Made by a program: the position numbers and the translations under genes
DNA from: Flavobacterium taihuense
GTDB taxonomy: Bacteria; Bacteroidota; Bacteroidia; Flavobacteriales; Flavobacteriaceae
Direction: 5' to 3'
Length of the DNA: 64,000 bases
Assembly: GCF_019351435.1 (NCBI RefSeq)
Contig: NZ_JAHWYN010000001.1
Span: forward strand, 127,785-191,784
Notes under the pieces: generated by a model
Told to the model about the DNA's origin: nothing
Databases searched by the model: none
Seen by the model: only the letters and a program-made list of their open reading frames with translations
In this document: one piece after another, positions 7,655 through 17,051 of the stretch
Numbering within the stretch: position 1 is the stretch's first letter
Layout: every line of letters starts with the position of its first letter

Positions 7655-8869
7655 TTAGGACAACATTATTTGTGCTTTTTTTACAGCATCTACCATCCTA
7701 TCAATTTCTTCTTTGGTGTTGTAAAAAGAAAATGAAGCTCTTATAGTTCCTGGAATATTGAAGAAATTCATAATGGGTTGAGCACAATGGTGACCCGTTC
7801 TTACGGCGATTCCCAATTTGTCAATAATGGTTCCAATGTCATATGGATGAATGCCTTCTATATTAAAAGAAATAACCGAAGTTTTTAAATTCGAAGTGCC
7901 ATAAATTTTCAAACCGTCAATTTCCAATAATCGTTTTGTAGCGTAATCCAATAATTCTAATTCTTGCTTCTGAATGTTTTCAAAACCAATTTCATTCATA
8001 TAATCAATGGCTGTTCCCAAAACAATTCCACCAGCAATATTGGGCGTTCCTGCTTCAAATTTATGTGGTAAATCGGCGTAAGTGGTTTTTTCAAAAGTAA
8101 CCTCTTTAATCATTTCACCGCCACCTTGATACGGTGGAAATTTATTCAACCACGCTTCTTTTCCGTATAAAATTCCAGTTCCTGTTGGACCACACATTTT
8201 ATGACCCGAAAAAACATAGAAATCACAATCCAAGGCCTGAACATCAGGTTTTAAATGTGGTACAGCTTGTGCACCATCAATCAAAATTGCTGCTCCAACT
8301 TCATGTGCTTTGTCAATCATATATTTGATAGGATTGATGGTTCCCAGCGCATTCGAAATATGGTTTACAGTTACAATCTTGGTTTTTGGAGAAAGCAATT
8401 TATCGTATTCGCTTATTATCAATTCTCCCTTTTCATTCATCGGAATGACTTTGAGTGTGGCTCCTGTTTTTTCACACAACATTTGCCAAGGCACAATATT
8501 ACTGTGATGTTCTAATGCTGAGACCAAGACTTCATCACCTGGTTTTAGAATTGAAGCAAATCCATTGGCCACAAGGTTAATACCAAAAGTAGTTCCCGAA
8601 GTAAAAAGCACTTCGTGAAGAAATTTTGCATTAATATGATTTTGCGCTTTCGCTCGGGAAACTTCATAAGCATCTGTCGCCAATTGGCTCAATGTATGAA
8701 CACCTCTATGAATGTTGGCATTAATTTCCTGATAATATTTTGCAATCGCATCAATAACCACTTGCGGTTTTTGTGAAGTGGCTCCGTTATCGAAATATAC
8801 TAAAGGCTTTCCGTTTACTTTTTGTGAAAGAATAGGAAAGTCGGCTCTTATTTTTTGAATATCTAACAT
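7655..8869 (-). CDS. sufS: Cysteine desulfurase SufS
   Basis: This PLP enzyme removes sulfur from cysteine to give alanine and an enzyme-bound persulfide for Fe-S assembly. The 404-residue protein has the PLP lysine K224 in SGHKMCGPTG, the ALEHHSN motif near 118-124, and the catalytic Cys362 in RTGHHCAQP, which is the SufS (group II) form. It leads the sufS - exported protein - sufE - SufT - DUF2480 run and has its own candidate promoter. A plus-strand serine hydrolase separates it from sufD. Confidence 0.97.
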   Translation of the reverse strand: MLDIQKIRADFPILSQKVNGKPLVYFDNGATSQKPQVVIDAIAKYYQEINANIHRGVHTLSQLATDAYEVSRAKAQNHINAKFLHEVLFTSGTTFGINLVANGFASILKPGDEVLVSALEHHSNIVPWQMLCEKTGATLKVIPMNEKGELIISEYDKLLSPKTKIVTVNHISNALGTINPIKYMIDKAHEVGAAILIDGAQAVPHLKPDVQALDCDFYVFSGHKMCGPTGTGILYGKEAWLNKFPPYQGGGEMIKEVTFEKTTYADLPHKFEAGTPNIAGGIVLGTAIDYMNEIGFENIQKQELELLDYATKRLLEIDGLKIYGTSNLKTSVISFNIEGIHPYDIGTIIDKLGIAVRTGHHCAQPIMNFFNIPGTIRASFSFYNTKEEIDRMVDAVKKAQIMLS

Positions 8870-8895
8870 TTCTTTATTTAGAATTTTTCTAAATA

Positions 8896-8903
8896 CAAAA
8901 GTA
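8896..8903 (-). promoter_or_regulatory. Candidate -7 element of sufS
   Basis: The minus strand reads TACTTTTG, matching TAnnTTTG, 26 bases before the sufS start. The nearest TTG upstream is 27 bases away, longer than usual. It would let sufS and the genes behind it be made separately from sufABCD. Confidence 0.4.
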
Positions 8904-9054
8904 ATACAATTGATTTAGTTTTTTAGGAAACAATAGTTAATAATTGTAAAAATTGTAACAAAGAGTTGAACAGTATTATTGAAAATGGAATAGGATTAAC
9001 TTGTTTGTGGTTGGTATCCCTTTTTTTACTAATTTGGTGTAATAATCTTTCAAT

Positions 9055-10404
9055 ATGAAAAAATATTTTAGAATAGGAGCTTTTCTTTTTTTATTGTTTT
9101 TAGGATATTTGGGTTTTACCAATTATCCTAAGCTAGAATTGATATCCGGATTTTCGGCAAAAAGTGTTACTTCCGGTCATTTTATTGACCATCGTTCACA
9201 AGAAATCATCGAAAAAAACGATAATGATTTTGACGTGTTAGGTTGGGCTACCAATCAAATCAATGAATCGGAAAAATTTGCAACGGCTACTGTTTTGGGG
9301 TTGAAACAACGAAAAGCAATTTATAGAGCAGGTTTGGGAGGATCATTAATCAATGATGATTTTGACGTAAACAAACCGTATGAAGTACCCAAAAGAACAA
9401 AATCAAGCAATAATTTATCTTTTCCTTATGGAGATGTTGAACCCAAAGACACAATTTTTTCCAATGTGAATTATACCAAATTGAATCAGGTTGTTGCCAA
9501 TGCATTTGATGCCAAAGGAAATAATTATAAAAGAACACGCTCAGTTTTGGTTATTTATAAAGACAAAATCATTGCCGAGAAATATGCTGATGGTTTTACA
9601 AAAAGCAATGTTATTCTAGGTTGGTCCATGACTAAGAGTATAACGGGAACACTTTTTGGAATACTTGAAAATCAAAGAAGGTTTGACATCTACAAACCTG
9701 CTCCCATTGCCGAATGGCAAAATGACAATCGAAAATACATTACGACCAATGATTTATTGCATATGAATTCAGGTTTGGAATGGGATGAGTATTATGACAG
9801 AATCTGTGATGCAACAAAGATGCTTTATCAAGAGGAAGATATGACAAGATCCCAGGTAATAAAGCCTGCCCTTTTCAAACCCAATACGCATTGGAATTAC
9901 TCTTCAGGCACGACTAATTTACTGTCGGGAATTTTGCGGAAACAGTTTAAATCGCATCAGGAGTATTTGGATTTTTGGTATTCGGCATTGATTGATAAAA
10001 TCGGAATGCATTCGATGCTTGTAGAAACAGATATGGCGGGGAATTACGTGGGATCGTCCTATGCTTGGGCAACTACTCGTGATTGGTCAAAGTTGGGACT
10101 GTTGTATTTGCACCAAGGAAATTGGAATGGAGAACAATTATTTGATCCCAGTTGGGCAAAGTATGTTGCGACTCCCACAGATACTTCACACGGAAGATAT
10201 GGAGCACAATTTTGGCTCAATGCTGGAAACCATTTCCCAAATGTTCCCAGAGATATGTATTATTGCAGTGGTTTCCAAGGGCAAATGGTAGCTATCATTC
10301 CGTCTATGGATTTGGTAATTGTAAGAATGGGTTTGACAGAGGAACCTCAATTTGATTTTAATGGATTGTTGAGTGGGATTGTGTGGAGTGTGAGAAAAAA
10401 TTAA
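9055..10404 (+). CDS. Serine hydrolase, beta-lactamase class C / esterase family
   Basis: This 449-residue protein has an N-terminal hydrophobic segment (residues 5-20), probably a signal anchor. The nucleophile motif SxxK is S191-M-T-K194 in GWSMTKSITG. The second motif reads Y282-S-S instead of YxN. A late Gly-rich segment, SGFQGQM, sits where the third motif belongs. This fits class C-like esterases or D-amino-acid peptidases; a real beta-lactamase role is not indicated. It sits on the plus strand inside an otherwise minus-strand suf locus and ends in a strong hairpin. Confidence 0.85.
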   Translation: MKKYFRIGAFLFLLFLGYLGFTNYPKLELISGFSAKSVTSGHFIDHRSQEIIEKNDNDFDVLGWATNQINESEKFATATVLGLKQRKAIYRAGLGGSLINDDFDVNKPYEVPKRTKSSNNLSFPYGDVEPKDTIFSNVNYTKLNQVVANAFDAKGNNYKRTRSVLVIYKDKIIAEKYADGFTKSNVILGWSMTKSITGTLFGILENQRRFDIYKPAPIAEWQNDNRKYITTNDLLHMNSGLEWDEYYDRICDATKMLYQEEDMTRSQVIKPALFKPNTHWNYSSGTTNLLSGILRKQFKSHQEYLDFWYSALIDKIGMHSMLVETDMAGNYVGSSYAWATTRDWSKLGLLYLHQGNWNGEQLFDPSWAKYVATPTDTSHGRYGAQFWLNAGNHFPNVPRDMYYCSGFQGQMVAIIPSMDLVIVRMGLTEEPQFDFNGLLSGIVWSVRKN

Positions 10405-10428
10405 CGCAGTAGGCAGGGGAAAAACCGA

Positions 10429-10470
10429 AAAGAGCGCAAAGTATTGTATTTATACTTTGCGCTCTTTACT
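10429..10470 (+). terminator. Terminator after the serine hydrolase
   Basis: A perfect 16-base stem, 10429-10444 with 10452-10467, with a 7-base loop TGTATTT. The right arm ends in TTT. The stem AAAGAGCGCAAAGTAT is unusually long. Confidence 0.8.
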
Positions 10471-10512
10471 TCGTCAATTCGCTATCACTCGGGTGCGTAG
10501 ATCTTAGCATCC
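10468..10512 (-). repeat. Possible dispersed element, copy 2 (GATAGCGAA type)
   Basis: On the minus strand this stretch contains CCCGAGTGATAGCGAATTGA followed by CGAAG, resembling 2570-2607 on the plus strand (about 23 of 28 core bases). Both copies are intergenic. Confidence 0.4.
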
Positions 10513-10540
10513 CGATATCTATCAGGATTGCGATTAAAAA

Positions 10541-11857
10541 CTACAAATCAAATCCGATTTTAACGCCCAATTTGTTAGCGATAATAGTGGTGATTCTTTG
10601 TTTCAATTCTGGTATTTTGATGTTTTCGATAACGGCATTTGAGAAAGCGTACATCAATAATGCTTTGGCTTCTTTTTTCGGGATTCCGCGTTGTTGCATG
10701 TAGAACATAGCGGTTTCGTCCAATTGTCCGATGGTACAACCGTGCGAACATTTTACGTCGTCGGCAAAAATTTCCAGTTGCGGTTTGGCGTTAATGGTTG
10801 CTTTGTCGCTCAAAAGAATATTATTGCTTTTTTGGAAAGCGTTTGTTTTTTGAGCTTCTCTTTCTACATATACTTTTCCGTTGAAAACTCCTGTTGAACG
10901 GTCGGTAAAAATTCCTTTGTAATCTTGAAAACTTTCACAATTTGGCGTTGCGTGGTTCACCAAGGTATAATGATCGACGTGTTGACTTTCGCCAATAATC
11001 GTGATTCCGTTTAAGGTACTGGTCAATCTTTCTCCAAAGTGGTAGAAATTCAAATTGTTTCGGGTTAGGTTTCCTCCAAAAGAGAAAGTGTGGACCGAAA
11101 CGTGACTTTCCTGTTTTTGGGAAACATAAGTGTTGTCAATCAAATTAGCTTCCAGATTGTCATTTTGAATTTTGTAATAATCCACAATCGCTCTTTTTTG
11201 AGCAAAAATCTCGGTAACCGAATTGGTTAAGACAGGATTTTCATTCAAACTTTGATGGCGTTCTATGATTTGTACGTGTGAGTTTTCACCAACAATAACC
11301 AAGTTTCTTGGCTGAACCAAAAGTGCAGTTTCGCTTCCTGTAGAGAAATACATGATCTCGATAGGTTTGTCTGCAACTTTGCTTTTTGGAATATTGATGT
11401 ACGCTCCTTCATTGGCGAAAGCTGTATTTAAGGAAGTTAAACTTTCGTCTTTACTGGCAATTTGATTGAAGTAATTATCAATAACCATTTTGTATTTTGG
11501 TTTGTTTAATGCCGATGACATTAAGCAAACATCGATACCGTCGTGAGTAGTTGAAGATAAATGCGAACTAAAAACACCGTCTACAAAGACTACTTTGTAG
11601 GTGTCTATTTCATGCAAAAAGTATTTTTTTACATCACTATATTGAATGGCATTTTCTGTTTTTGGAAAAACGCTAAAGTCATTTTTTAAGATAGCATTTA
11701 GCGAAGTGTATTTCCAACTCTCTTCTTTTTTAGTTGGGAAACCTTTATTTTCGAAGTTTTTTATAGCTGCTGTTCGCACATCGTGAAGTTCGGAATGAAC
11801 ATCGATACGCTCTTCAAAAGCCATAAAAGACGATAGTAATTTTTCTTTTAATTCCAT
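10541..11857 (-). CDS. sufD: Fe-S cluster assembly protein SufD
   Basis: SufD pairs with SufB and the ATPase SufC as the scaffold on which Fe-S clusters are built. The 438-residue protein has a helical N-terminus (YTSLNAILKNDF), a central beta-helix and the C-terminal SufBD core with FADDVKCSHGCTIGQLDE, matching the family motif with the conserved Cys-x-x-Gly-Cys region and His. It is the last gene of sufA-B-C-D; an 81-base gap with heptamer repeats and a hairpin separates it from sufC. Confidence 0.96.
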   Translation of the reverse strand: MELKEKLLSSFMAFEERIDVHSELHDVRTAAIKNFENKGFPTKKEESWKYTSLNAILKNDFSVFPKTENAIQYSDVKKYFLHEIDTYKVVFVDGVFSSHLSSTTHDGIDVCLMSSALNKPKYKMVIDNYFNQIASKDESLTSLNTAFANEGAYINIPKSKVADKPIEIMYFSTGSETALLVQPRNLVIVGENSHVQIIERHQSLNENPVLTNSVTEIFAQKRAIVDYYKIQNDNLEANLIDNTYVSQKQESHVSVHTFSFGGNLTRNNLNFYHFGERLTSTLNGITIIGESQHVDHYTLVNHATPNCESFQDYKGIFTDRSTGVFNGKVYVEREAQKTNAFQKSNNILLSDKATINAKPQLEIFADDVKCSHGCTIGQLDETAMFYMQQRGIPKKEAKALLMYAFSNAVIENIKIPELKQRITTIIANKLGVKIGFDL

Positions 11858-11866
11858 TTTCTATAT

Positions 11867-11925
11867 TGTTTAAAGTTTAAGGTTTAAAAGTTTAAAGTTG
11901 CTTGAGGTAACTTTAAACTTTAAAC
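11867..11925. repeat. Heptamer tandem repeat and hairpin between sufC and sufD
   Basis: GTTTAAA, GTTTAAG, GTTTAAAA and GTTTAAA follow each other from 11868 to 11896. The stretch 11882-11900 then pairs with 11907-11925 (one bulged A). The gap between sufC and sufD therefore folds into an AT-rich hairpin without a T tract on the minus strand. Confidence 0.75.
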
Positions 11926-11938
11926 TTCAAACAAAATT

Positions 11939-12691
11939 TTAAGCCTCTTGTTCTTGTTTAATCCAGTCGTATCCTTTTTCTTCTAGTTCATGTGCTAATT
12001 CAGCTCCGCCTGATTTTACAATTTTTCCGTTGTAAAGCACGTGAACAAAATCCGGAACGATATAATCTAATAATCTTTGATAGTGAGTAATTACAATGAC
12101 AGCATTTTTATCGCTTTTCAATTTGTTTACACCATTAGCAACAATTCTTAAAGCATCAATGTCTAGACCAGAATCGGTTTCGTCAAGTATAGCTAGTTTT
12201 GGTTCTAGCATTGCCATCTGGAAAATTTCATTTCTTTTTTTCTCACCACCAGAGAAACCTTCATTAAGAGAACGAGAAAGAAACTTTCTGTCGATTTCCA
12301 ACAGTTCAGATTTTTCACGGATTAATTTTAGCATTTCGTTGGCTGGCATTTCTTCTTGACCTTTAGCTTTACGAGTTTCGTTGATTGCCGATCTCATGAA
12401 ATTGGTTACCGAAACTCCTGGAATTTCCACAGGGTATTGAAATGAAAGAAAAACACCTTTGTGCGCTCTTTCTTCGGGAGCTAATTCGGCAAGATCTTCT
12501 CCGTCCAAAATTACTTCTCCATCCGTTACTTCATAATTTTCGTTTCCAGCAATTACAGCTGAAAGTGTACTTTTACCAGCACCGTTTGGTCCCATTATCG
12601 CATGAACTTCTCCTGCTTTTACTTCAAGGTTTATCCCTTTTAATATTTCTTTGTCACCTATTGAGGCGTGTAAATTTTTTATGCTTAACAT
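11939..12691 (-). CDS. sufC: Fe-S cluster assembly ATPase SufC
   Basis: This ABC-type ATPase powers the SufBCD scaffold. The 250-residue protein shows the Walker A motif GPNGAGKST (residues 34-42), the SufC signature [11 protein letters not shown], the Walker B segment [11 protein letters not shown] and the switch His in VITHYQR. Length and motifs are standard. It lies between sufB and sufD on the same strand. Confidence 0.97.
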   Translation of the reverse strand: MLSIKNLHASIGDKEILKGINLEVKAGEVHAIMGPNGAGKSTLSAVIAGNENYEVTDGEVILDGEDLAELAPEERAHKGVFLSFQYPVEIPGVSVTNFMRSAINETRKAKGQEEMPANEMLKLIREKSELLEIDRKFLSRSLNEGFSGGEKKRNEIFQMAMLEPKLAILDETDSGLDIDALRIVANGVNKLKSDKNAVIVITHYQRLLDYIVPDFVHVLYNGKIVKSGGAELAHELEEKGYDWIKQEQEA

Positions 12692-12744
12692 TGTTTTTAT
12701 ATTTTAAACCATTAAGATTATTAGTATTTTTTTGGAACAGAAAA

Positions 12745-14193
12745 TTATCCCACGGAACCTTCCAACGAAATTTCCAATAATTTTTGTGCTTCTACAGCAA
12801 ATTCCATCGGTAATTTATTCAACACATCTTTGCTGAAACCATTTACGATAAGTGCAATTGCTTTTTCGGTTGGAATTCCACGTTGGTTGCAATAGAAAAC
12901 TTGATCTTCACCAATTTTACTGGTTGTAGCTTCATGTTCCACTTTTGCTGTTGGATTTTTGCTTTCGATATAAGGGAAAGTATGTGCACCACAATGATTA
13001 CCCATTAACAGTGAATCGCATTGTGAAAAGTTTCTGGCATTTTCTGCTCTAGCTCCAATTTGAACCAAACCTCTATAACTGTTTTGTGATTTTCCGGCAG
13101 AAATTCCTTTAGAAATAATGGTCGATTTGGTGTTTTTACCCAAATGAATCATTTTGGTTCCGGTATCGGCTTGTTGGTAATTATTGGTAACTGCAATTGA
13201 ATAAAATTCGCCTACGGAGTTGTCACCTTTTAAAATAACAGAAGGATATTTCCAAGTAATAGCTGATCCTGTTTCTACTTGTGTCCAGGAGATTTTTGCA
13301 TTTTTCTCGCAGAATCCTCTTTTGGTCACAAAATTGAAAACACCACCTTTACCTTCTTTGTTTCCGGGATACCAGTTTTGAACAGTAGAATATTTTATTT
13401 CGGCATCGTCCAAGGCGATCAATTCTACTACTGCGGCATGCAATTGATTTTCGTCACGAGTAGGAGCAGTACATCCTTCCAAATAGGAAACATAACTACC
13501 TTGATCAGCAACCAACAGAGTTCTTTCGAATTGTCCGGTTCCAGCCTGGTTGATTCTAAAGTAAGTGGATAATTCCATTGGACAACGAACGCCTTTTGGA
13601 ATATAACAGAATGATCCGTCTGAGAAAACGGCCGAATTCAAAGCTGCATAAAAATTGTCCTTTTGTGGGACAACAGTACCTAAATATTTACGAACTAATT
13701 CAGGGTGTTCTTTGATGGCTTCGGAAATACTCATAAAGATAATTCCTTTTTCGCCTAATGTTTTTTTGAATGTTGTTGCCACCGAAACCGAGTCAACCAC
13801 GATATCCATCGCTACATTATTCATCTTTTTTTGCTCATCAACAGAGATACCTAACTTTTTGTACATTTCCAAAAGTTCAGGATCTACGTCATCAAGAGTT
13901 TTGTTTGGATCTGCTTTTTTTGGAGCAGAGTAATACGATATGGCTTGAAAGTCTGGTTTTTGATACTTAACGTTTGCCCATTCCGGCTCAATCATTTCCT
14001 CCCAAGCGCGGAAAGCCTCAATACGCCAATCGGTCATCCATTGTGGTTCGTCTTTCTTTTTGGAAATAGCGCGAACAATATCTTCATTTAGACCAATAGG
14101 AAACGTCTCCGACTCTAATTCGGTGTAAAATCCGTATTCATATTCTTTGGTCTCTAATTCGATTTTTAAATCGTCTTCGGTGTATTTTGACAT
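12745..14193 (-). CDS. sufB: Fe-S cluster assembly protein SufB
   Basis: This is the main scaffold subunit of SufBCD, where the nascent cluster forms. The 482-residue protein carries SufB landmarks: [39 protein letters not shown], and the late segment [18 protein letters not shown]. It follows sufA by 99 bases and precedes sufC by 53 bases. The gap to sufA holds an AT-rich hairpin. Confidence 0.97.
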   Translation of the reverse strand: MSKYTEDDLKIELETKEYEYGFYTELESETFPIGLNEDIVRAISKKKDEPQWMTDWRIEAFRAWEEMIEPEWANVKYQKPDFQAISYYSAPKKADPNKTLDDVDPELLEMYKKLGISVDEQKKMNNVAMDIVVDSVSVATTFKKTLGEKGIIFMSISEAIKEHPELVRKYLGTVVPQKDNFYAALNSAVFSDGSFCYIPKGVRCPMELSTYFRINQAGTGQFERTLLVADQGSYVSYLEGCTAPTRDENQLHAAVVELIALDDAEIKYSTVQNWYPGNKEGKGGVFNFVTKRGFCEKNAKISWTQVETGSAITWKYPSVILKGDNSVGEFYSIAVTNNYQQADTGTKMIHLGKNTKSTIISKGISAGKSQNSYRGLVQIGARAENARNFSQCDSLLMGNHCGAHTFPYIESKNPTAKVEHEATTSKIGEDQVFYCNQRGIPTEKAIALIVNGFSKDVLNKLPMEFAVEAQKLLEISLEGSVG

Positions 14194-14207
14194 TTTTTAT
14201 GGTATTG

Positions 14208-14268
14208 AAAGATTTAAAAAATGAAGGATTTAAATATTAAAAAATATTTCCATAATCTTTAAATCTTT
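14208..14268. repeat. AT-rich inverted repeat between sufA and sufB
   Basis: AAAGATTTAAA (14208-14218) pairs with TTTAAATCTTT (14258-14268), with an inner pair AAATATT/AATATTT (14232-14249). It is not followed by a T tract in the direction of transcription. Confidence 0.65.
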
Positions 14269-14292
14269 AAATTTTGCAATCATTTAATTATT

Positions 14293-14622
14293 TTAAAGTG
14301 AGAATGACTCCCCACAACCGCAAGTTCTATTGGCATTTGGATTATTAAAAACAAATCCTTTCCCGTTTAATCCTCCAGAAAATTCTAGGATGGTTCCGGC
14401 TAAATATAGGAACGATTTTTTTTCTACAGCGATAGTGATGTCATTGTCAACAAAAATTTTGTCGTCTTCTCCTTTATTTTTGTCAAATTTCAAATCATAG
14501 GACAAACCAGAGCATCCACCGCTTTTTACGCCTACTCTCACGTAGTCTACAGCGGCATCAAAACCATCATCTTTCATCAAATCGATGATTTTCTTTTTGG
14601 CAGTATCAGAAACTTGTATCAT
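14293..14622 (-). CDS. sufA: HesB/IscA/SufA family Fe-S carrier
   Basis: This A-type carrier takes clusters from the scaffold to target enzymes. The 109-residue protein has the three cluster cysteines: C37 in SGGCSGLSYDL and C101/C103 in TCGCGESF. It is the first gene of sufABCD. The symbol sufA is used because of the operon; sequence alone would allow iscA. Confidence 0.93.
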   Translation of the reverse strand: MIQVSDTAKKKIIDLMKDDGFDAAVDYVRVGVKSGGCSGLSYDLKFDKNKGEDDKIFVDNDITIAVEKKSFLYLAGTILEFSGGLNGKGFVFNNPNANRTCGCGESFSL

Positions 14623-14739
14623 GTGTTGGTGTTTTTGTTTTATATTTTAGGAGTAAATAGCTAAGAATGAGTTCTAAAAAAAGAATCTAATTCTGAACAA
14701 CATTTTTATCCCTTATCTTTATTTCGTCTAAATTAACTG

Positions 14740-14747
14740 CAAAGATA
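14740..14747 (-). promoter_or_regulatory. Candidate -7 element upstream of sufA
   Basis: The minus strand reads TATCTTTG, matching TAnnTTTG, 117 bases before the sufA start; this implies a long leader. No spaced TTG seen. Confidence 0.35.
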
Positions 14748-14889
14748 CTATATAAAATGCTTTTTCCCATAACTGATAACATTTATATAACTAATGACAA
14801 AATAGAAATTTGTTATATAAGTATAGAATTTTCAATTTAAAAAGATATATTTATGATCTATTAACAAACTAAATAGTATTAAATTAATT

Positions 14890-15849
14890 ATGGAAGAAGC
14901 AGTACAGACATCAACAAATTACCAACTTGAATTTAATGGTAAAGGGAGCGAATTTTTTAGCGTGATAATCGTTAATTGGTTATTGACAATTCTAACTTTA
15001 GGGTTTTATTATCCATGGGCCAAAGCAAGAAAACTTCAGTTTTTATATGGGGAAACATCTTTGAATGGCGATTCTTTTTCATTCCATGGAACTGGAAAGG
15101 AAATGTTTAGAGGCTTTGTAAAAGCAATTCTTATCATTGGTTTTCTATATTCGTTATTTTTTTTATTTCTCTATCTTAAATCACCATTTTTAGGAATTGG
15201 GATACTGTATTTAGGTATTTTGGCGCTATTGCCTTTTGCGATACATGGATCTTACAGATACAGAATGTCTAGAACATCTTGGAGAGGAATTCGTTTTGGA
15301 TATAGAGGAGATCGTAAGGAGTTCAGTATAAATTTCTTTAAATGGCTTTTTTTTACCATTATATCTTTTGGAATTTACAGCCCCTGGATGTCGATTAACA
15401 TGAGGAAATATTTGTTAGGTAACATTCGATTTGGCGATGTTGAATTTAATAGTGAAGGCGATGGAGGAGATTATTTTATGTTAATGTTCAAAGGATATTT
15501 AGTAACAGTATTTACGTTCGGTATTTATTTATTTTGGTGGCAAAAAGATCTTTTTGAATATTACATCAATAATTTAAGTATGAGTAAAGGAGATAAAGAG
15601 ATTGCCTTAAATTCAACGGTTACCGGGGGAGGTTTTTTTAAATTGGCGATTGTAAATTTGCTGATCATCATTGGAACACTTGGTATAGGATATGCTTGGG
15701 TTGTAACAAGAACGATGAAATATATTTTTGAGAATATTGAAATGGAAGGGAATATTGATTTGAATTCATTGTTGCAAACCGAAGAAAATTACAAGGATGC
15801 AACTGGAGAAGATATTAGTGATTTTCTGGATATGGATTTTGTAATGTAG
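14890..15849 (+). CDS. DUF898 (YjgN-like) membrane protein
   Basis: This 319-residue protein has about six to seven membrane segments and repeated motifs of the form FY/YSPWAKARKLQFLYG and YSPWMSINMRKYLLG, each followed by a short soluble strand (FGDVEF). That repeated pattern defines DUF898/YjgN. Function is unknown. Its stop is 4 bases before the start of the M48 peptidase gene, so the two are one operon. This pairing is known from other bacteria, which suggests a shared role at the membrane. Confidence 0.88.
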   Translation: MEEAVQTSTNYQLEFNGKGSEFFSVIIVNWLLTILTLGFYYPWAKARKLQFLYGETSLNGDSFSFHGTGKEMFRGFVKAILIIGFLYSLFFLFLYLKSPFLGIGILYLGILALLPFAIHGSYRYRMSRTSWRGIRFGYRGDRKEFSINFFKWLFFTIISFGIYSPWMSINMRKYLLGNIRFGDVEFNSEGDGGDYFMLMFKGYLVTVFTFGIYLFWWQKDLFEYYINNLSMSKGDKEIALNSTVTGGGFFKLAIVNLLIIIGTLGIGYAWVVTRTMKYIFENIEMEGNIDLNSLLQTEENYKDATGEDISDFLDMDFVM

Positions 15850-15853
15850 TGTT

Positions 15854-16921
15854 ATGAGTGAAAAAACTAAAGGAATTTTCTTTGATGGGGAATCGGCTAT
15901 TCCGAAAGCGATCGATATAGTTTTCGATAATGAAAAAGACGTTCTTGTTTTTGAAACCGAAAATAATCAGCAACATTTTTGGGATTTAGATGAAGTTTCT
16001 TTTCGTATAAAATCAAAAAACATGTATTTAGAATATGGAAATGATCCTATTCAAAATATAAAAATTAGCGACAGCGATTTTGTGAATAAGATTTATGATT
16101 TTAAGAAGGAGAGAGGGAATCTGAGTTGGTATCATAAGTTAATGGATATGGGAATAAAAGCCCATATCCTTTTTACCGTTTTTATTTTTGCCATTATTGG
16201 ATTGGGCTATTTTTTTGCCATTCCATGGGTAGCTGAAAAAGCGGTGGTCATCATTCCAGAAGATTACGATTCGCATTTGGGGACAACCTTTTTTGAACAA
16301 AATATGCTTTTTAGCAATGTTGATGCTGAAAAGACCAAAGCATTAAATTTATTTGCAAAAGAGTTGAATTTAAAAAACACTAAGAAATTAAAATTCACCG
16401 TAGTAGATTCACCTATTGTAAATGCTTTTGCACTTCCAGACGGTAATATCGTGGTTTTTTCGGGAATACTGAATACCATGAAAAATTATGATGAATTAGT
16501 CGGACTTATAGGGCATGAAGTGGCTCATGTGAATCATCGACACTCTATGAAAATGGTGTGCCGAAATTTATCAGGCTATATATTTGTGTCTGCAATTTTG
16601 GGTGATGCCAATGGGATTATGGCAACAATTGGTGACAATGTAAACAATTTGCAATCACTTTCTTATTCTAGAAGTTTTGAACACGAAGCCGATTTAGAGG
16701 GTTTTGAAATAGTCGTTTTAAATAAAATAAACCCAAAAGGGATGTCTAATTTATTTAGACGATTACAGAATGAAGAGGTTGTCGCTATTCCCGAATTTTT
16801 AAGTTCTCATCCTGTAACTACTGAAAGAATAAAGGACATAAACGAATTGATTAAAACAAAACCTTTTCGATTTGAAGATAATTTAAAATTGAAGAAATTG
16901 TTTTTCGTCCTTAAAAAATAA
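15854..16921 (+). CDS. M48 family zinc metallopeptidase, membrane-anchored
   Basis: This 355-residue protein has an N-terminal soluble domain of about 95 residues, one membrane segment (about 103-127), and a peptidase domain with HEVAH (H221, E222, H225) in LIGHEVAHVNHRHS. The third zinc ligand is probably in FEHEADLEG near 277. The fold is Oma1/BepA/LoiP-like. It is translated with the DUF898 gene and may process or degrade membrane or periplasmic proteins. The small domain before the membrane segment is not one I can name. Confidence 0.9.
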   Translation: MSEKTKGIFFDGESAIPKAIDIVFDNEKDVLVFETENNQQHFWDLDEVSFRIKSKNMYLEYGNDPIQNIKISDSDFVNKIYDFKKERGNLSWYHKLMDMGIKAHILFTVFIFAIIGLGYFFAIPWVAEKAVVIIPEDYDSHLGTTFFEQNMLFSNVDAEKTKALNLFAKELNLKNTKKLKFTVVDSPIVNAFALPDGNIVVFSGILNTMKNYDELVGLIGHEVAHVNHRHSMKMVCRNLSGYIFVSAILGDANGIMATIGDNVNNLQSLSYSRSFEHEADLEGFEIVVLNKINPKGMSNLFRRLQNEEVVAIPEFLSSHPVTTERIKDINELIKTKPFRFEDNLKLKKLFFVLKK

Positions 16922-16988
16922 AGTGAGCCTGAACTCCAAATGGATTTAAGGTTTTTTATTGGTGTGAATTTGTGAATTCGCCTCAAAA

Positions 16989-17022
16989 TTGTTTTAGGTT
17001 GTTTTTGAATCTCCTACATTTG
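16989..17022 (+). promoter_or_regulatory. Promoter of the MBL-fold hydrolase gene
   Basis: TTG at 16989-16991, 23 bases, then TACATTTG at 17015-17022 fits the Bacteroidota promoter, 29 bases before the ATG. Confidence 0.6.
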
Positions 17023-17051
17023 GGGGTAAATTCAAAACTAAAGCAAAAGAA

